A DNA stretch of 64,000 nt, taken from JAFDYH01 sp049840875. GTDB taxonomy: Bacteria; Bacteroidota; Bacteroidia; Chitinophagales; Chitinophagaceae. Of the stretch, positions 41,862 to 51,853 are shown piece after piece. The first letter of the stretch is position 1; each line of letters begins with the position of its first letter. Below the pieces are notes generated by a model. It saw only the letters and a list, made by a program, of their open reading frames with translations, did not search any database and had not been told where the DNA came from. The translations under genes and the position numbers were made by a program. The stretch spans positions 1 to 64,000 of the forward strand of contig JASGJE010000015.1 in NCBI GenBank assembly GCA_049840875.1, given 5' to 3'.

Positions 41862-43397
41862 TTAAAACCCTTTCGGCTTCTCGAGCGGAATATCCCGTTT
41901 CAGCATATCATTCCTGTTCGCCATTTCCCATGCAGTATAAAAAATCAGTTGGCCTCTTTTAGCCATCAGATTATAATTGATCTTATCGGGTGTATCCGTA
42001 GGCTTATGATAATCTGCATCCAGCATGCCATCGTAATAAAAAATAATAGGCACTCCATGTTTTGCAAAATTGTAATGATCGCTTCTGAAATAAATTCTTT
42101 CAGGATCTTTTGGATCATTGAATTTATAATCCAACTCAATCTTTGTATATTTTTTGTTTACTGCCTCGCTGATTGTTTTTAAATCACTGCTCACTTTATC
42201 ATCTCCTACTACGTAAACATAGTTTGTTGAATCTCCTTGTTTTCTTGAATCATCGATACGACCAACCATGTCGATATTCAAATCAACAGTTGTTTTATCC
42301 AACGGAAATAATGGATGATCCGTATAATATTCGGAACCCCAAAGACCTTTTTCTTCACCACTTACTGTCATAAATACTATCGTTCTTCTCGGTCCTTTAC
42401 CGGCTGCCTTTGCTTTTGCAAACGTGCTTGCCAATTCCAGAACAGTAGTTGTTCCACTTCCGTCATCGTCGGCGCCATAATAAATTACTGAATCGCGTTT
42501 GCCAAGATGGTCATAATGCCCTGTAATAAAAACATATTCGTCTTTCAGATCACTGCCTTCGAGTACGCCTAATACATTTGATGCGTAAGCCAGCGTAGTG
42601 GTTTTTGAATAACTCAAATCCACATTGGCGGTGTATGTTTTCTTTACGATAGAAGCAGATTTCATTTTATCCATAAACCCTTTGCCTTCTTCGCCAAGAA
42701 TAGCTTCAGCAATAGCAGAAGAAATAGTGAACAAGTTTGGCGATAATTCTTTTTTATAGCCGCTCATGCTGTATTGATTTGTAATCGGGCCTGCTTTCCT
42801 GGGAAAGTTTTGTGCAACCAAAAGAATGGCAGCCGCACCTTTTTTTGCTGCAGCATTATATTTAGCAAACCAAAAAGCTGGTGATCTGAAACCTGTTACG
42901 GTTGATTTGTAATCAGCAGGCGCGCCGTCTGCTATTATCACTAGCTTTCCTTTTATATCCAGATCTTTATAATCATCAATTGCATCATCTACTATACCAT
43001 AGCCAGCAAATACTGCCTCAGAAAACCGCATATCTGCGGTGTAATTAAAATTAGAGCTTGGCTGGTAATCTTTATTTAGTTCAAATGGAGTACCGTTGAC
43101 TTTCACATCAGAGCTCGTCACGGAATCCTTATACAATGGATATGTCTGCAGATAGCCATCTTTATTTCCTGGTAATAAACCTAATGACCTGAAATGATTT
43201 TCGATATAAGCTGCTGCACGATCAAGACCGGGTGAAGGAGTACCACGTCCTTCCATTTCTTTACTGGCAATAGTGTATAAATGTTTTTTTAAATCATCCG
43301 GCGTAATGGCTTTTGCAAAAGTTGCCGGATTTGCTTTTTTCTGTGCCTGCATGGAAAATACAGGTAGCAAAAAAAGAATAAAGACAATCTTCTTCAT
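41862..43397 (-). CDS. M28 family aminopeptidase
   Basis: A 511-residue exported zinc peptidase (signal peptide 1-18). A PA domain is inserted near residues 140-250. The metal ligands appear in ITGHYDHLG, GADDDGSG, GEEKGLWGS and DMVGR, with a final His in RSDHYNFAKHGVP; this is the co-catalytic two-zinc site. The enzyme removes N-terminal residues from peptides in the periplasm. Its terminator is immediately downstream. Confidence 0.93.
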   Translation of the reverse strand: MKKIVFILFLLPVFSMQAQKKANPATFAKAITPDDLKKHLYTIASKEMEGRGTPSPGLDRAAAYIENHFRSLGLLPGNKDGYLQTYPLYKDSVTSSDVKVNGTPFELNKDYQPSSNFNYTADMRFSEAVFAGYGIVDDAIDDYKDLDIKGKLVIIADGAPADYKSTVTGFRSPAFWFAKYNAAAKKGAAAILLVAQNFPRKAGPITNQYSMSGYKKELSPNLFTISSAIAEAILGEEGKGFMDKMKSASIVKKTYTANVDLSYSKTTTLAYASNVLGVLEGSDLKDEYVFITGHYDHLGKRDSVIYYGADDDGSGTTTVLELASTFAKAKAAGKGPRRTIVFMTVSGEEKGLWGSEYYTDHPLFPLDKTTVDLNIDMVGRIDDSRKQGDSTNYVYVVGDDKVSSDLKTISEAVNKKYTKIELDYKFNDPKDPERIYFRSDHYNFAKHGVPIIFYYDGMLDADYHKPTDTPDKINYNLMAKRGQLIFYTAWEMANRNDMLKRDIPLEKPKGF

Positions 43398-43491
43398 GTG
43401 TGCTGTGTGGTTTAGTGAAATAAATAAAGTGCCGAACTTAAATGAATTAAGTTGTGACCAGAAAAAATTTGGATAAATGGTAAATCCCGTG

Positions 43492-43947
43492 TTAACTGCA
43501 GGCGATCTTTTCTACGCGTCGCTCATGCCGTCCCCCTTCAAATGAAGTGGAAAGAAATGTTGCGACCATTTTCTCAGCATCATCTTCGCGTACAAAGCGT
43601 GAGGGAACACAAAGAACATTTGCGTTGTTATGTTCTCGTGCAAGTTTTGCCAGTTCTTCACCCCAGCATATGGCAGCTCTTACTCCTTGGTGTTTATTGG
43701 CCGTAATTGCAACTCCATTTCCACTGCCGCAAACCAATATCCCGAAAGCAGCTTCTCCGGTTTCAACTGCTTTAGCAACCGGATGAGCATAATCAGGATA
43801 GTCTGCAGAATCTTTGGAATGGGTTCCAAAATCTTTATAGGGAAGACCTTTGCCTTCAATAAAAGAAATGATTTCTTCTTTGTAATCAAAACCGGCATGA
43901 TCGCTGCCTATTGCAATTGGTTTCGTAAGATCAAAATCAGATTTCAT
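43492..43947 (-). CDS. rpiB: Ribose 5-phosphate isomerase B
   Basis: A 151-residue LacA/RpiB-fold enzyme that interconverts ribose 5-phosphate and ribulose 5-phosphate, the product of Gnd. The signature GSDHAGFDYKEEI is near residue 13, and the catalytic Cys lies in GILVCGSGNGVAI near residue 73. The anion-hole and base residues are in the normal positions. The promoter at 43984-43991 gives a leader of about 30 bases. Confidence 0.94.
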   Translation of the reverse strand: MKSDFDLTKPIAIGSDHAGFDYKEEIISFIEGKGLPYKDFGTHSKDSADYPDYAHPVAKAVETGEAAFGILVCGSGNGVAITANKHQGVRAAICWGEELAKLAREHNNANVLCVPSRFVREDDAEKMVATFLSTSFEGGRHERRVEKIACS

Positions 43948-43983
43948 AACAAATGAATTAAAAATTCAACACAATGACTTTCG

Positions 43984-43991
43984 CAAAGGTA
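43984..43991 (-). promoter_or_regulatory. -7 box of rpiB
   Basis: TACCTTTG on the minus strand matches TAnnTTTG 37 bases upstream of the rpiB start. Confidence 0.5.
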
Positions 43992-44019
43992 TAAAACTAT
44001 ATCCGCGCTGTTTTTAAAA

Positions 44020-44877
44020 TCAGCTCCACTCTTTCTCTTCGGCTTTCTTTCTGTCTCTTTCAACACGTGAGGCCAGAACAATGCTTGCTTCAAACAACAA
44101 GTAAAGCGGAATAGTAACCAAGGTAAGACTAAACGGATCTGTACTTGGGGTGATGATGGCTGCTGCGATCAAAATAATCACAATGGCGTGCCTGCGATAT
44201 TTTTTCAGGAATGAACCTGTGATGATTCCAATTTTTGCGAGCACCATTACGAGTAATGGCATTTGAAATAATACCCCAATGCCAACTGTTGTATAAATCA
44301 GATTTTCAAGATAGTCGCCAAACGTTGGTTTTATCTCGATCATCGGGCTTAATGAATAAGAGAAATAAAAATTTACCATGAAGGGCGTTAGCACATAGTA
44401 GCCAAATGCAACACCAAGAAAAAATAATACTGACACCCAGAAAATAACTCCTCTTGTACGTTTTAATTCTTTTTCGTTTAATGCTGGTTTTACAAATCGC
44501 CAGAATTCCCAAAAAACGTAGGGAAACGCAATGATAAAACCACCAACAAAAGCGATAGTAAAAGAAGACATGAATTGTTCCGTCATCTGGTTACTCAAAA
44601 AACTCACTTTTACATTATTTATACAAAGTGCTTCACCAAGATGCAAATAGTGACCTGCTTTGCACAGCAGGCCATAAGTAACAAAGTCGGGATGGGCCGG
44701 ACCTAATACTACTTTGTCAACAAGTTCACCAACGTAAATGAAAATTACAATCGCGCCAATAAGTACAGCAATTACAGAACGAACCAAATGCCAACGCAAC
44801 TGCTCCAGGTGATCGATAAATGACATTTCTGCTGCCTCACCTTTTCTCCTTCTGCTGAAAAAATCCAATAACGCCAT
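44020..44877 (-). CDS. tatC: Sec-independent protein translocase TatC
   Basis: A 285-residue inner-membrane protein with six TM segments. MSFIDHLEQLRWHLVRS at about residues 18-34 is the conserved cytoplasmic N-terminus that binds the twin-arginine signal. VFWEFWRFVKPALNEKE is the conserved first-loop region. TatC is the signal receptor of the export channel for folded proteins, such as the DsrE-like protein at 23.2 kb. TatA/B are not in the window. Confidence 0.95.
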   Translation of the reverse strand: MALLDFFSRRRKGEAAEMSFIDHLEQLRWHLVRSVIAVLIGAIVIFIYVGELVDKVVLGPAHPDFVTYGLLCKAGHYLHLGEALCINNVKVSFLSNQMTEQFMSSFTIAFVGGFIIAFPYVFWEFWRFVKPALNEKELKRTRGVIFWVSVLFFLGVAFGYYVLTPFMVNFYFSYSLSPMIEIKPTFGDYLENLIYTTVGIGVLFQMPLLVMVLAKIGIITGSFLKKYRRHAIVIILIAAAIITPSTDPFSLTLVTIPLYLLFEASIVLASRVERDRKKAEEKEWS

Positions 44878-44896
44878 GATATTTATTAAAGAGGGG

Positions 44897-44904
44897 CAAA
44901 GATA
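44897..44904 (-). promoter_or_regulatory. -7 box of tatC
   Basis: TATCTTTG on the minus strand matches TAnnTTTG, giving a leader of about 13 bases. Confidence 0.5.
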
Positions 44905-44941
44905 ATTACGGAAACCAGATTTTGAATTTATTATAACAATG

Positions 44942-44979
44942 AAAAAAGCCTGCTTACCGGGCCAGAGGCAAGCAGGCTT
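44942..44979 (-). terminator. Terminator of the frameshifted metalloprotease gene
   Basis: AGCCTGCTT (44947-44955) is complementary to AAGCAGGCT (44970-44978), with an A-run on the plus strand at 44942-44947 that reads as T in the minus transcript. Confidence 0.85.
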
Positions 44980-44997
44980 TCGCCAGAAAAGGGTAAG

Positions 44998-47569
44998 CTA
45001 TTTATTTTCCAATGCGTTGTTAATCAGGAAAGCAAGATTTGCGCGGTGGGCTTTCGTCTCTTCGTTTAAGGAAACGGCAGAACCAAGCTGCGTTTTTATT
45101 TTCTTCAAAGTATACAACGCTGCCGCTTTAGCCACATCATCATAGCCTGGGTATTTTGGATCCATGATGCTGGCAGTAGACTGCACAAATGTTGTTTGCA
45201 AATATTGACGATAAACGTTCACATTGCCTTTCATATCTGCGTCAAATATTGCTTTTACAAGATCATTCATCACATCTGCCACGCTATATTGATTTCCGTA
45301 CAACCGGCTATTAGTAATGCGCTGTAACGTTGCACTATTCAGAATATGAGATATCGCCGACATCTGGTTGCTGAGAAAAGTTGTTGTTATCCTGTAGTCA
45401 TCACCTGCTGAATTCTGATTAAATCCCCTGCGCTGCACCTGCAGATAAGGAAACACCGGCGTATCTGCATCGAAAGCGTTGGGAGCAAAGACATATTTCG
45501 CCAAGAGGCCCATTGCTTTTTTCTGGATATTGATTGGTACTGGAGTATATGGTTTGCCTGAAGGTTCCTGTTCCGGAAAACTTCTATCAATGTAAACACC
45601 ACCGATGTACCGGCTCACGGCGCTGATCATTTGAGAGCGCTGATTATTCAGGTATCCATACCGTGAACGAATCTCAGCGTATGAATTGCCGGGTTTCACA
45701 TATTTCTCTTTTAACTTTCCCATCAATCCGTTGATCAGTTTCAAACGGTCTTCTGCATATGAAACGGCATCGTTAGTCAGATCAAAAACATTTACTCTTG
45801 GATCCATTCCTTTGCCCGGTGAACGCATATCATCACCATCATTGCCAAATGCCAGTTTTGGATCATTGCTTCGTGAAAGTATTTTTTTCAATCCGTTGTT
45901 TTCTTCAGTTTCACTGAATGGCGTGTATCCGTACTCAATAGCCCAGAGATCATAAGGGCCTGCCTTTGTCGTATAATAATCACCTTGTTTTGTTTTATCC
46001 AATGCAATATTCACTGCCGGATAATCCATTACAGAACCAAGCATTCCGATCTTTCGTGTGATCTCTTTGTTATTTACTTCAGTGGGTGAAAGCATCTGGC
46101 TCGATTTCATGTTATGATTCAAACCCAGTGTGTGCCCCATTTCATGCATAATAAGATAAGTCAGGAATTGTTTGTGCATTTCCTTTATCTCTTCGGGTGA
46201 TGCACCTGCAGCTTCCAATGCCGTAATGCCGGATACGAATTCCGCTTTCATTTCTTTTGCAAGGCTGCAATTGTTATTATAGTCTGTAGCCGCATTATTA
46301 TTGGCAGCAGTCGCTTCGGCAGAATTTGCATTGTTATAGAGTTCATCAATAACTGGCGTGAAGGAGCCAGTTGCCCATTCTATAGTAATGTCAGCGCCCA
46401 ATATTTGGCCTGTTCTCGGGTTTACAAAATTTAAGCCGATAGCACCATATGCTGGCTGTGCTGAAGCCACCCACCGAATTACATTGTAATGAATATCTGA
46501 GGGATCCCATGTGGCCGTATCGGGCATTATTTTCATCTGGATCGCATTTTTAAAACCAGCTTTTTCAAAAGCTTCATTCCATTTTAATCCGGCTTCAAGA
46601 ATTGTTTCGCGATACTCAAGCGGAGTTGTATTCTCTATCCAGTAAACAATCGGTTCTGTTGGTTCACTGATCGCGGCACCCGGATCCTTCTTTTTCAAGA
46701 ACCAACGATTGATTTTGTCTTTATATGGTACGGGATTATTGCTTGTTTGATCAGTAGTTAATTGTGTAAAATAACCCACACGGCTATCGTCTTTTCGGGA
46801 TGTGAAATCATTATCCGGTACTTCAATAAAAGAATGTTGTACCCGAATGCGCACATAGCGCGGATCGGTAATGTCCGGTTCCGCTAATTGCAGCGCCGGG
46901 ATTATCGTATGCAAGATCAACCAGCACATCTGTATTACTGCTGAATGAGCGCAACTGGTAATATTTTGACTTGGAAGTATTCAAACTGCCAAGATTAAAT
47001 GTAAGCGGTGTAAAAAAACTTTGCACTGTTACCGGCTTTACCGGATCCATTTTTTCACTCATAAATAAAGCGTCTATGCTTAACAGGTAGCCGGTTGAAT
47101 CTTCGGCGCTGAATTTATCAGAATAAAAAACGGCATCAGGTTTATCCGTATTCTTTGTGCGGCTCATCGGGCTTGCAGGATCATAGTAATAAGAAGTGTT
47201 TACTCTTGTGAACTCAAGCTTATCAAATGACTTTGTTATTCTGAACAAAAAATTCAGGCGGTACATGCTTTGATTCAGGAATAATGAAACAGGGCCGTTG
47301 AGGGAAAAGCTTTGATACAAAAATTCTTTTTCCAGTTGATTCTTTTTAACATACATCTGCAGGCTACCCGAAGCCGTATCCTGGTATAGCGTAAACAATC
47401 CGTCTATCTTTCGACTGCTTTTAATTTTGTCACTAATACTGAGCGTTTTCTTAATCTTCATTGTGTCTGTAACCGGTGCGAAGGATAACGTCGCTTTCTT
47501 TGTCTGCGCCACCATACTTTCACTCAAAATCACTACACTGAACAATAACAACCGGATATTTTTCTGCAT
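44998..47569 (-). pseudogene. Frameshifted zinc metalloprotease (DUF5117/DUF5118 type)
   Basis: Two overlapping minus frames make up one gene. The first (47569 to 46823, 248 residues) has a signal peptide and the N-terminal DUF5118/5117 region up to VDLAYDNPG. The second (from about 46929 down to 44998) continues LAEPDITDPRYVRIRVQHSF and includes the zinc motif HEMGHTLGLNH. They are joined by a +1 shift. Removing one G from the GG at 46896-46897 gives NPALQLAEPDITDPR, a natural sequence for the family. Either a recent mutation or a sequencing error is possible. If intact, it would be an exported metalloprotease of about 857 residues. Confidence 0.8.
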
Positions 47570-47719
47570 ATAAACTGTTTAGATAAAAATAAATTTAAGT
47601 GAAAAGCATTTAAGCAAAGTAACGAGATGGATTAAAGCGCCTTTTCAATGATGAGCAACAAATTTCTTTCAAAAATTGGAGATTTTCGTCAATAGGATGA
47701 TAATGGCCAAATGGCGTTA

Positions 47720-48976
47720 TCATTTCAGCACTTTCAGCTTTACCATTTCAATCCTGGTGTCCGTTACGCTGAGAATGTCGAATTCGTAATCGTCTATGAT
47801 TATCCTTTCTTTCTGGCGGGGAATAGTTTCATGATAATTGATAATATAGCCAGAAAGCGTCTCTGATTCTGTTACCGGAAATTCGAAATTATATTTTTCA
47901 TTCAGATAGTCAACTTCAAGACGTCCTGAAAAAATATACTCGTTTTCCGATAATTGCTTTTCTACGAACTCTTCCGTATCGTACTCATCTTGTATTTCAC
48001 CAAAAATTTCTTCAAGTAAATCTTCCATTGTTATAATACCGGCAGTACCACCAAATTCATCTACCACCCACGCAATACTTTTTCTTTCTTTGGTAAACTT
48101 ATTGATCAGGTCAGTTACATTCATACTTTCCGGTACGGCAGGAATCGGCAATAATACAGCTTGAATGCTTTGAGGATTTTTGAATAAGTCCAACTGATGC
48201 ACGTACCCAAGTATGTGATCAATATTGTTATCAAATATCAACAAGCGGCTTAGTTTCGTCTCGATAAATTTATTCTTGAGCTCACTGATGGATGACCTGA
48301 TATCAACTCCTACAATTTCTTTTCGTGGTACCAGGCTTTGCCTTATCCTGATCTTTGGTAATTCCAATGCATTTTCAAATAACTCTGTATTCAAGTCATG
48401 CTTATCATCGTGCTCATCTTTTGACTGTTGAAAAAGATTTTCAAGGTCATTATGCCCCAGCACTTCTTTTTCTTCATCTACACGAATATTAAAGACATAT
48501 TTCAATATCCATTCTGCAAACTTGATAAAGCCTGATGCAAGCGGATGAAACATTTGGTAAAAGAAATCGATAACACGGGATAACCCGCTTAACAATGCAT
48601 TGCTCCTGGCTCTGAATATGGCCCGGGGAATCAACTCTGCAAAAACAAGTACAACGAAAGTGGAAATAACGATTTCAACCAGCAGTTGAATAAAATCTGA
48701 CCCTACGTGCCAGAATACCCACAATGGCTTCATCACGTTACTTATCTGCAGGCTGAAGAATACGAGGAAAAGATTAAACCCGATCAGCGTCGTTCCAAGA
48801 AAACGAACCGGTGAATCGATAAATTGACCGAGTAACTGGCCGGTTGTACCACCTTGCTTTTTTCGCAGTTCAATAGCAAGCCGGTTGGCGCCATAAAAAG
48901 CCATTTCGATACCTGCAAAAAATCCCATTAACAGCAGGGTTAAAATGAACCATATCGTCGTTTTCAGATCAATCAT
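47720..48976 (-). CDS. CNNM/CBS/CorC family membrane protein (GldE-like)
   Basis: A 418-residue protein. Residues 1-180 hold a DUF21/CNNM region with four TM segments (MGFFAGIEMAFYGANRLAI near 17). Two CBS repeats follow about residues 200-330 (RKEIVGVD; VDEFGGTAGIITMEDLLEEIFGEIQDEYD). The C-terminal CorC_HlyC domain is about 340-415. The family is linked to Mg2+/Co2+ efflux and, in Bacteroidota, to GldE of gliding motility. No other gld gene is nearby. Confidence 0.88.
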   Translation of the reverse strand: MIDLKTTIWFILTLLLMGFFAGIEMAFYGANRLAIELRKKQGGTTGQLLGQFIDSPVRFLGTTLIGFNLFLVFFSLQISNVMKPLWVFWHVGSDFIQLLVEIVISTFVVLVFAELIPRAIFRARSNALLSGLSRVIDFFYQMFHPLASGFIKFAEWILKYVFNIRVDEEKEVLGHNDLENLFQQSKDEHDDKHDLNTELFENALELPKIRIRQSLVPRKEIVGVDIRSSISELKNKFIETKLSRLLIFDNNIDHILGYVHQLDLFKNPQSIQAVLLPIPAVPESMNVTDLINKFTKERKSIAWVVDEFGGTAGIITMEDLLEEIFGEIQDEYDTEEFVEKQLSENEYIFSGRLEVDYLNEKYNFEFPVTESETLSGYIINYHETIPRQKERIIIDDYEFDILSVTDTRIEMVKLKVLK

Positions 48977-49032
48977 TGGGGCTGTAAAGATAACCCCTCC
49001 TGTACTGAGAGAAAAGCCCGGCTTACATTATT

Positions 49033-49608
49033 TTATGCCAGGAAAGATTTGACAATTGCTTCAGCTTCGGCACATGCTTTTTCCAGTTTATCATTTAGGA
49101 TGCAGCGATCAAATTGATCTTTGAAGGAAAGTTCGTAGGAAGCTTTATTTACTCTTGCCTGTAAGGTTTCTGCCGTTTCTGATCCGCGGGACTGTAATCT
49201 TTTTTTTAATTCTTCAATGGATGGAGGTTCAATAAAGAGAGACAAGCTTGCTGTCATGTATTGTTGTTTGATGTGAATTGCACCTTTTACATCGATATCA
49301 AGCAAAGGAACTTTGTTTTCATTCCAGCTTCGTTGCAACTCACTTTTTAAAGTGCCATAGTATTTTCCTTCATATACCATTTCCCATTCTACAAACTGGT
49401 TGTGTTGAATTTTCTCACGAAATTCTTCAGTGCTCATAAAATAATAATCAACGCCATTTTTTTCATTGGCTCTTGCCTGTCTTGTAGCGGCAGAAATCGA
49501 AAACGTGAGGCGATCCGGAAATTTTTGCAGTAAATGCCGAGTGATGGATGTCTTTCCTGCACCTGAAGGAGCTGTGATAATAATCAGCTTATTTTCTACT
49601 AATGACAT
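49033..49608 (-). CDS. gmk: Guanylate kinase
   Basis: A 191-residue nucleotide kinase converting GMP and ATP to GDP and ADP. The P-loop is ITAPSGAGKTSI near residue 12. The GMP-binding region has FSISAATRQARANEKNGVDY. DIDVKGAIHIK is the conserved segment near residue 98. ATG 49608 gives the usual N-terminus; the alternative TTG upstream only adds two residues. Confidence 0.94.
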   Translation of the reverse strand: MSLVENKLIIITAPSGAGKTSITRHLLQKFPDRLTFSISAATRQARANEKNGVDYYFMSTEEFREKIQHNQFVEWEMVYEGKYYGTLKSELQRSWNENKVPLLDIDVKGAIHIKQQYMTASLSLFIEPPSIEELKKRLQSRGSETAETLQARVNKASYELSFKDQFDRCILNDKLEKACAEAEAIVKSFLA

Positions 49609-49646
49609 AGGCAAAGAAATGAAAAAAATTAAAACGATTGAATCAA

Positions 49647-49676
49647 ATAAAAGAGCGGCTTTTAAGCCGCTCTTTA
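49647..49676 (-). terminator. Terminator of the glutathione peroxidase gene
   Basis: AGAGCGGCT (49652-49660) pairs with AGCCGCTCT (49664-49672) on a four-base loop, with A-rich and T-rich flanks. It lies between the peroxidase stop and gmk. Confidence 0.85.
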
Positions 49677-49702
49677 CTTATTTGCAAATAAAATATCGCC
49701 AA

Positions 49703-50221
49703 TTAGTTAAGATATTTCAAAACCTCATCGCTCATCGGTTGAACTTTATTGTTGATTACCGTAATCAGGTTGCCCTTTTCATCTAGTAAAAACTTTGTGA
49801 AGTTCCATTTAATAGGATCTGTGATCCCTTTCTTTTCTGCTTCGCCTACGAGGTATTTAAATAATGGCGCGATATCATCGCCCTTTACTGAAACTTTTTC
49901 TGACATCGGAAACGTTACACCATAATTTTTTTTACAAAACTCTTCAATCTCGCCGTTGGTTCCGGGTTCCTGCTGACCAAAATTGTTCGCCGGAAATCCA
50001 ACAATCACAAGCTTGTCTTTATATTTTTCATAAAGCTTTTCGAGACCATCATACTGAGGTGTATTACCGCATTTCGAAGCGGTGTTTACAATCATGATCT
50101 TTTTTCCTTTAAAAGAGGAGAAGTCAATAGTGCCGCCCGTCAACCCCGTCACTTTGAAATCGTAAATCGAAGTTGCGCTAACAAAAGATGCAAGTAAAAG
50201 ACTCAGCAAAACTGTTTTCAT
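49703..50221 (-). CDS. Glutathione peroxidase family protein, exported
   Basis: A 172-residue thiol peroxidase that reduces peroxides, usually with thioredoxin in bacteria. A signal peptide (1-16) is present. The peroxidatic Cys51 lies in NTASKCGNTPQY, followed by GFPANNFGQQEPG (Gln) and WNFTKFL (Trp), which complete the catalytic site. This is the Cys form, not selenocysteine. It likely protects the periplasm. Confidence 0.92.
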   Translation of the reverse strand: MKTVLLSLLLASFVSATSIYDFKVTGLTGGTIDFSSFKGKKIMIVNTASKCGNTPQYDGLEKLYEKYKDKLVIVGFPANNFGQQEPGTNGEIEEFCKKNYGVTFPMSEKVSVKGDDIAPLFKYLVGEAEKKGITDPIKWNFTKFLLDEKGNLITVINNKVQPMSDEVLKYLN

Positions 50222-50402
50222 TGTTATTTATTTTTTCGTTATTAATGTTAGTCCCGTGGGATGGTTAAGAAGAAAAATCAACAATTGATTCTGAATCGTA
50301 ACGATTGATTTCTTAGTTGCTAAGCTAACAAATTTGCAGCCAGAAAGTTTTTGACTACCAGGATTAACGCTAAAATTATTTGTGCAGAACGGATGAGTTC
50401 TT

Positions 50403-51803
50403 CTATTGTTTCTCGTAACAACCCAGGTCTGGCAGACCCACAGGTCGGGTATTACCATCAAGATCGATAGAAACAGGGGTAGATTTTCCAGCTTCGAGAG
50501 CAGGCGAATTTTTAGTTTTTAAATGGAAATCATAGTATTGTTTATTGATGTCGATACTATCAAATTGAGGTGATTGATTGTTGATGATGTTATTCAGTGT
50601 CACTTCTGCGGGATCCGTTTTTACTTTCCAGAGATTAGTATCAAATGTTACGTCAAACCCCCTGGAGGGGTCTTTTGCTACGACGACTTCGTCATCTACC
50701 GTTCCATTTTCACCCCAGAAGATATTGTTTTGAAAATTTGCGGTAAGATCATTTGAAGTTGTTATGTTGTTTTCGGTTACATAGTTGCTGAGGTATAGTA
50801 CGGGTTCTTTATGTAAGATATAGTTGTTGGAATAACTGGCAACGGTACAATGTGTAAATTGATAATCGCCTCCCTGTGCAAGCACCAGGTTTTTACCACA
50901 GTTGCTCACGAGACAGTTAACTGCAGTCACACTTGAATTTAATGAAATGATTCCTGCATCATATGCATTGTCAATGATTGTTTCATTTAAGGTGAGTTTA
51001 GGGGAGGCATTTACCGAAGGATCTTGCACAGCAACTGCCTGGTAGGCATTTTTGATAACTGCATAGTTCAATACATTATCAGAGCTGTTTGCGCGGAAAT
51101 AAATGCCTGGCCAGCCTGCAGGATAATCTTTATAAGGATCATCCAAACGGTCGCCGCGGAAATAAACGCGGTCAACAGTATCCTTTTCGCCATTTACTTT
51201 CAGTGTTCCATCGACAAGAAGTGCCGCATCGGCATGTGCGTAAATGCGACAGCCTTTATTGATAGATAGAGTGCTTCCGTTGTTTACATGCAAATACCCA
51301 AGAATCACGTAAGGGAGATCATTGTTCCAGGTTTCATCGCTCATAATTTCTTTATCCCGGAAAAAATGAGCGTTTTGCCCCCATGCCTCCAACTGCACCA
51401 TCCTTTCCTTTCCATTGTAACTTACCTGTATGCTATCGCGAATAACAAAAGGAAGGTTATCTGCATTTGGGTTAACGTTTACCTGTACAAAAACGTATAA
51501 ACTATCATTGGCTTCAATGTCGAGATCATTAACGGCAGGGCCCGTAAAACCGTCAACATTGATAGTGTAAAACGAATTGGAGCCGCCCATCAATTTGACA
51601 GAATTGATTTTTAACTTCTGATTATTCTCGTTAATGATTTTAAAAGATTGTGTTACTGATCCCGCACTTGTGAAGACAGTATCGTATTTGATTGTGTCGG
51701 CAGTAATATTTACCGATGCGTCTGCACTCGTAATAAAGCTATCCTTTTTGCACGCAGCAAATAAAATAAGAGCAAAGATTGTTAACCTGCTAAGGATTTT
51801 CAT
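50403..51803 (-). CDS. Lipoprotein with right-handed beta-helix
   Basis: A 466-residue lipoprotein with a lipobox near residues 15-18 (FAACKK). Residues about 30-150 look like an Ig-like or choice-of-anchor domain (SFKIINENNQKLKINSVKL). Residues about 160-410 carry repeated beta-helix strands (LNYAVIKNAYQAVAVQ, LTLNETIIDNAYDAGIISLNSS, VNCLVSNCGKNLVLAQ). The C-terminal GLPDLGCYE motif is common in exported choice-of-anchor Q domain proteins. It could bind or cleave a polysaccharide, but no catalytic residues are recognised. Confidence 0.78.
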   Translation of the reverse strand: MKILSRLTIFALILFAACKKDSFITSADASVNITADTIKYDTVFTSAGSVTQSFKIINENNQKLKINSVKLMGGSNSFYTINVDGFTGPAVNDLDIEANDSLYVFVQVNVNPNADNLPFVIRDSIQVSYNGKERMVQLEAWGQNAHFFRDKEIMSDETWNNDLPYVILGYLHVNNGSTLSINKGCRIYAHADAALLVDGTLKVNGEKDTVDRVYFRGDRLDDPYKDYPAGWPGIYFRANSSDNVLNYAVIKNAYQAVAVQDPSVNASPKLTLNETIIDNAYDAGIISLNSSVTAVNCLVSNCGKNLVLAQGGDYQFTHCTVASYSNNYILHKEPVLYLSNYVTENNITTSNDLTANFQNNIFWGENGTVDDEVVVAKDPSRGFDVTFDTNLWKVKTDPAEVTLNNIINNQSPQFDSIDINKQYYDFHLKTKNSPALEAGKSTPVSIDLDGNTRPVGLPDLGCYEKQ

Positions 51804-51853
51804 TAGGCTTGAAAATATAAAGTTCTTTCGTATTTAAAGAAAAGGGCATCACA

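Noticed and set aside
46823..46929. Programmed ribosomal frameshift in the metalloprotease
   Set aside because: No slippery heptamer or downstream structure is evident, and family members are single-frame. A one-base insertion explains the data better.
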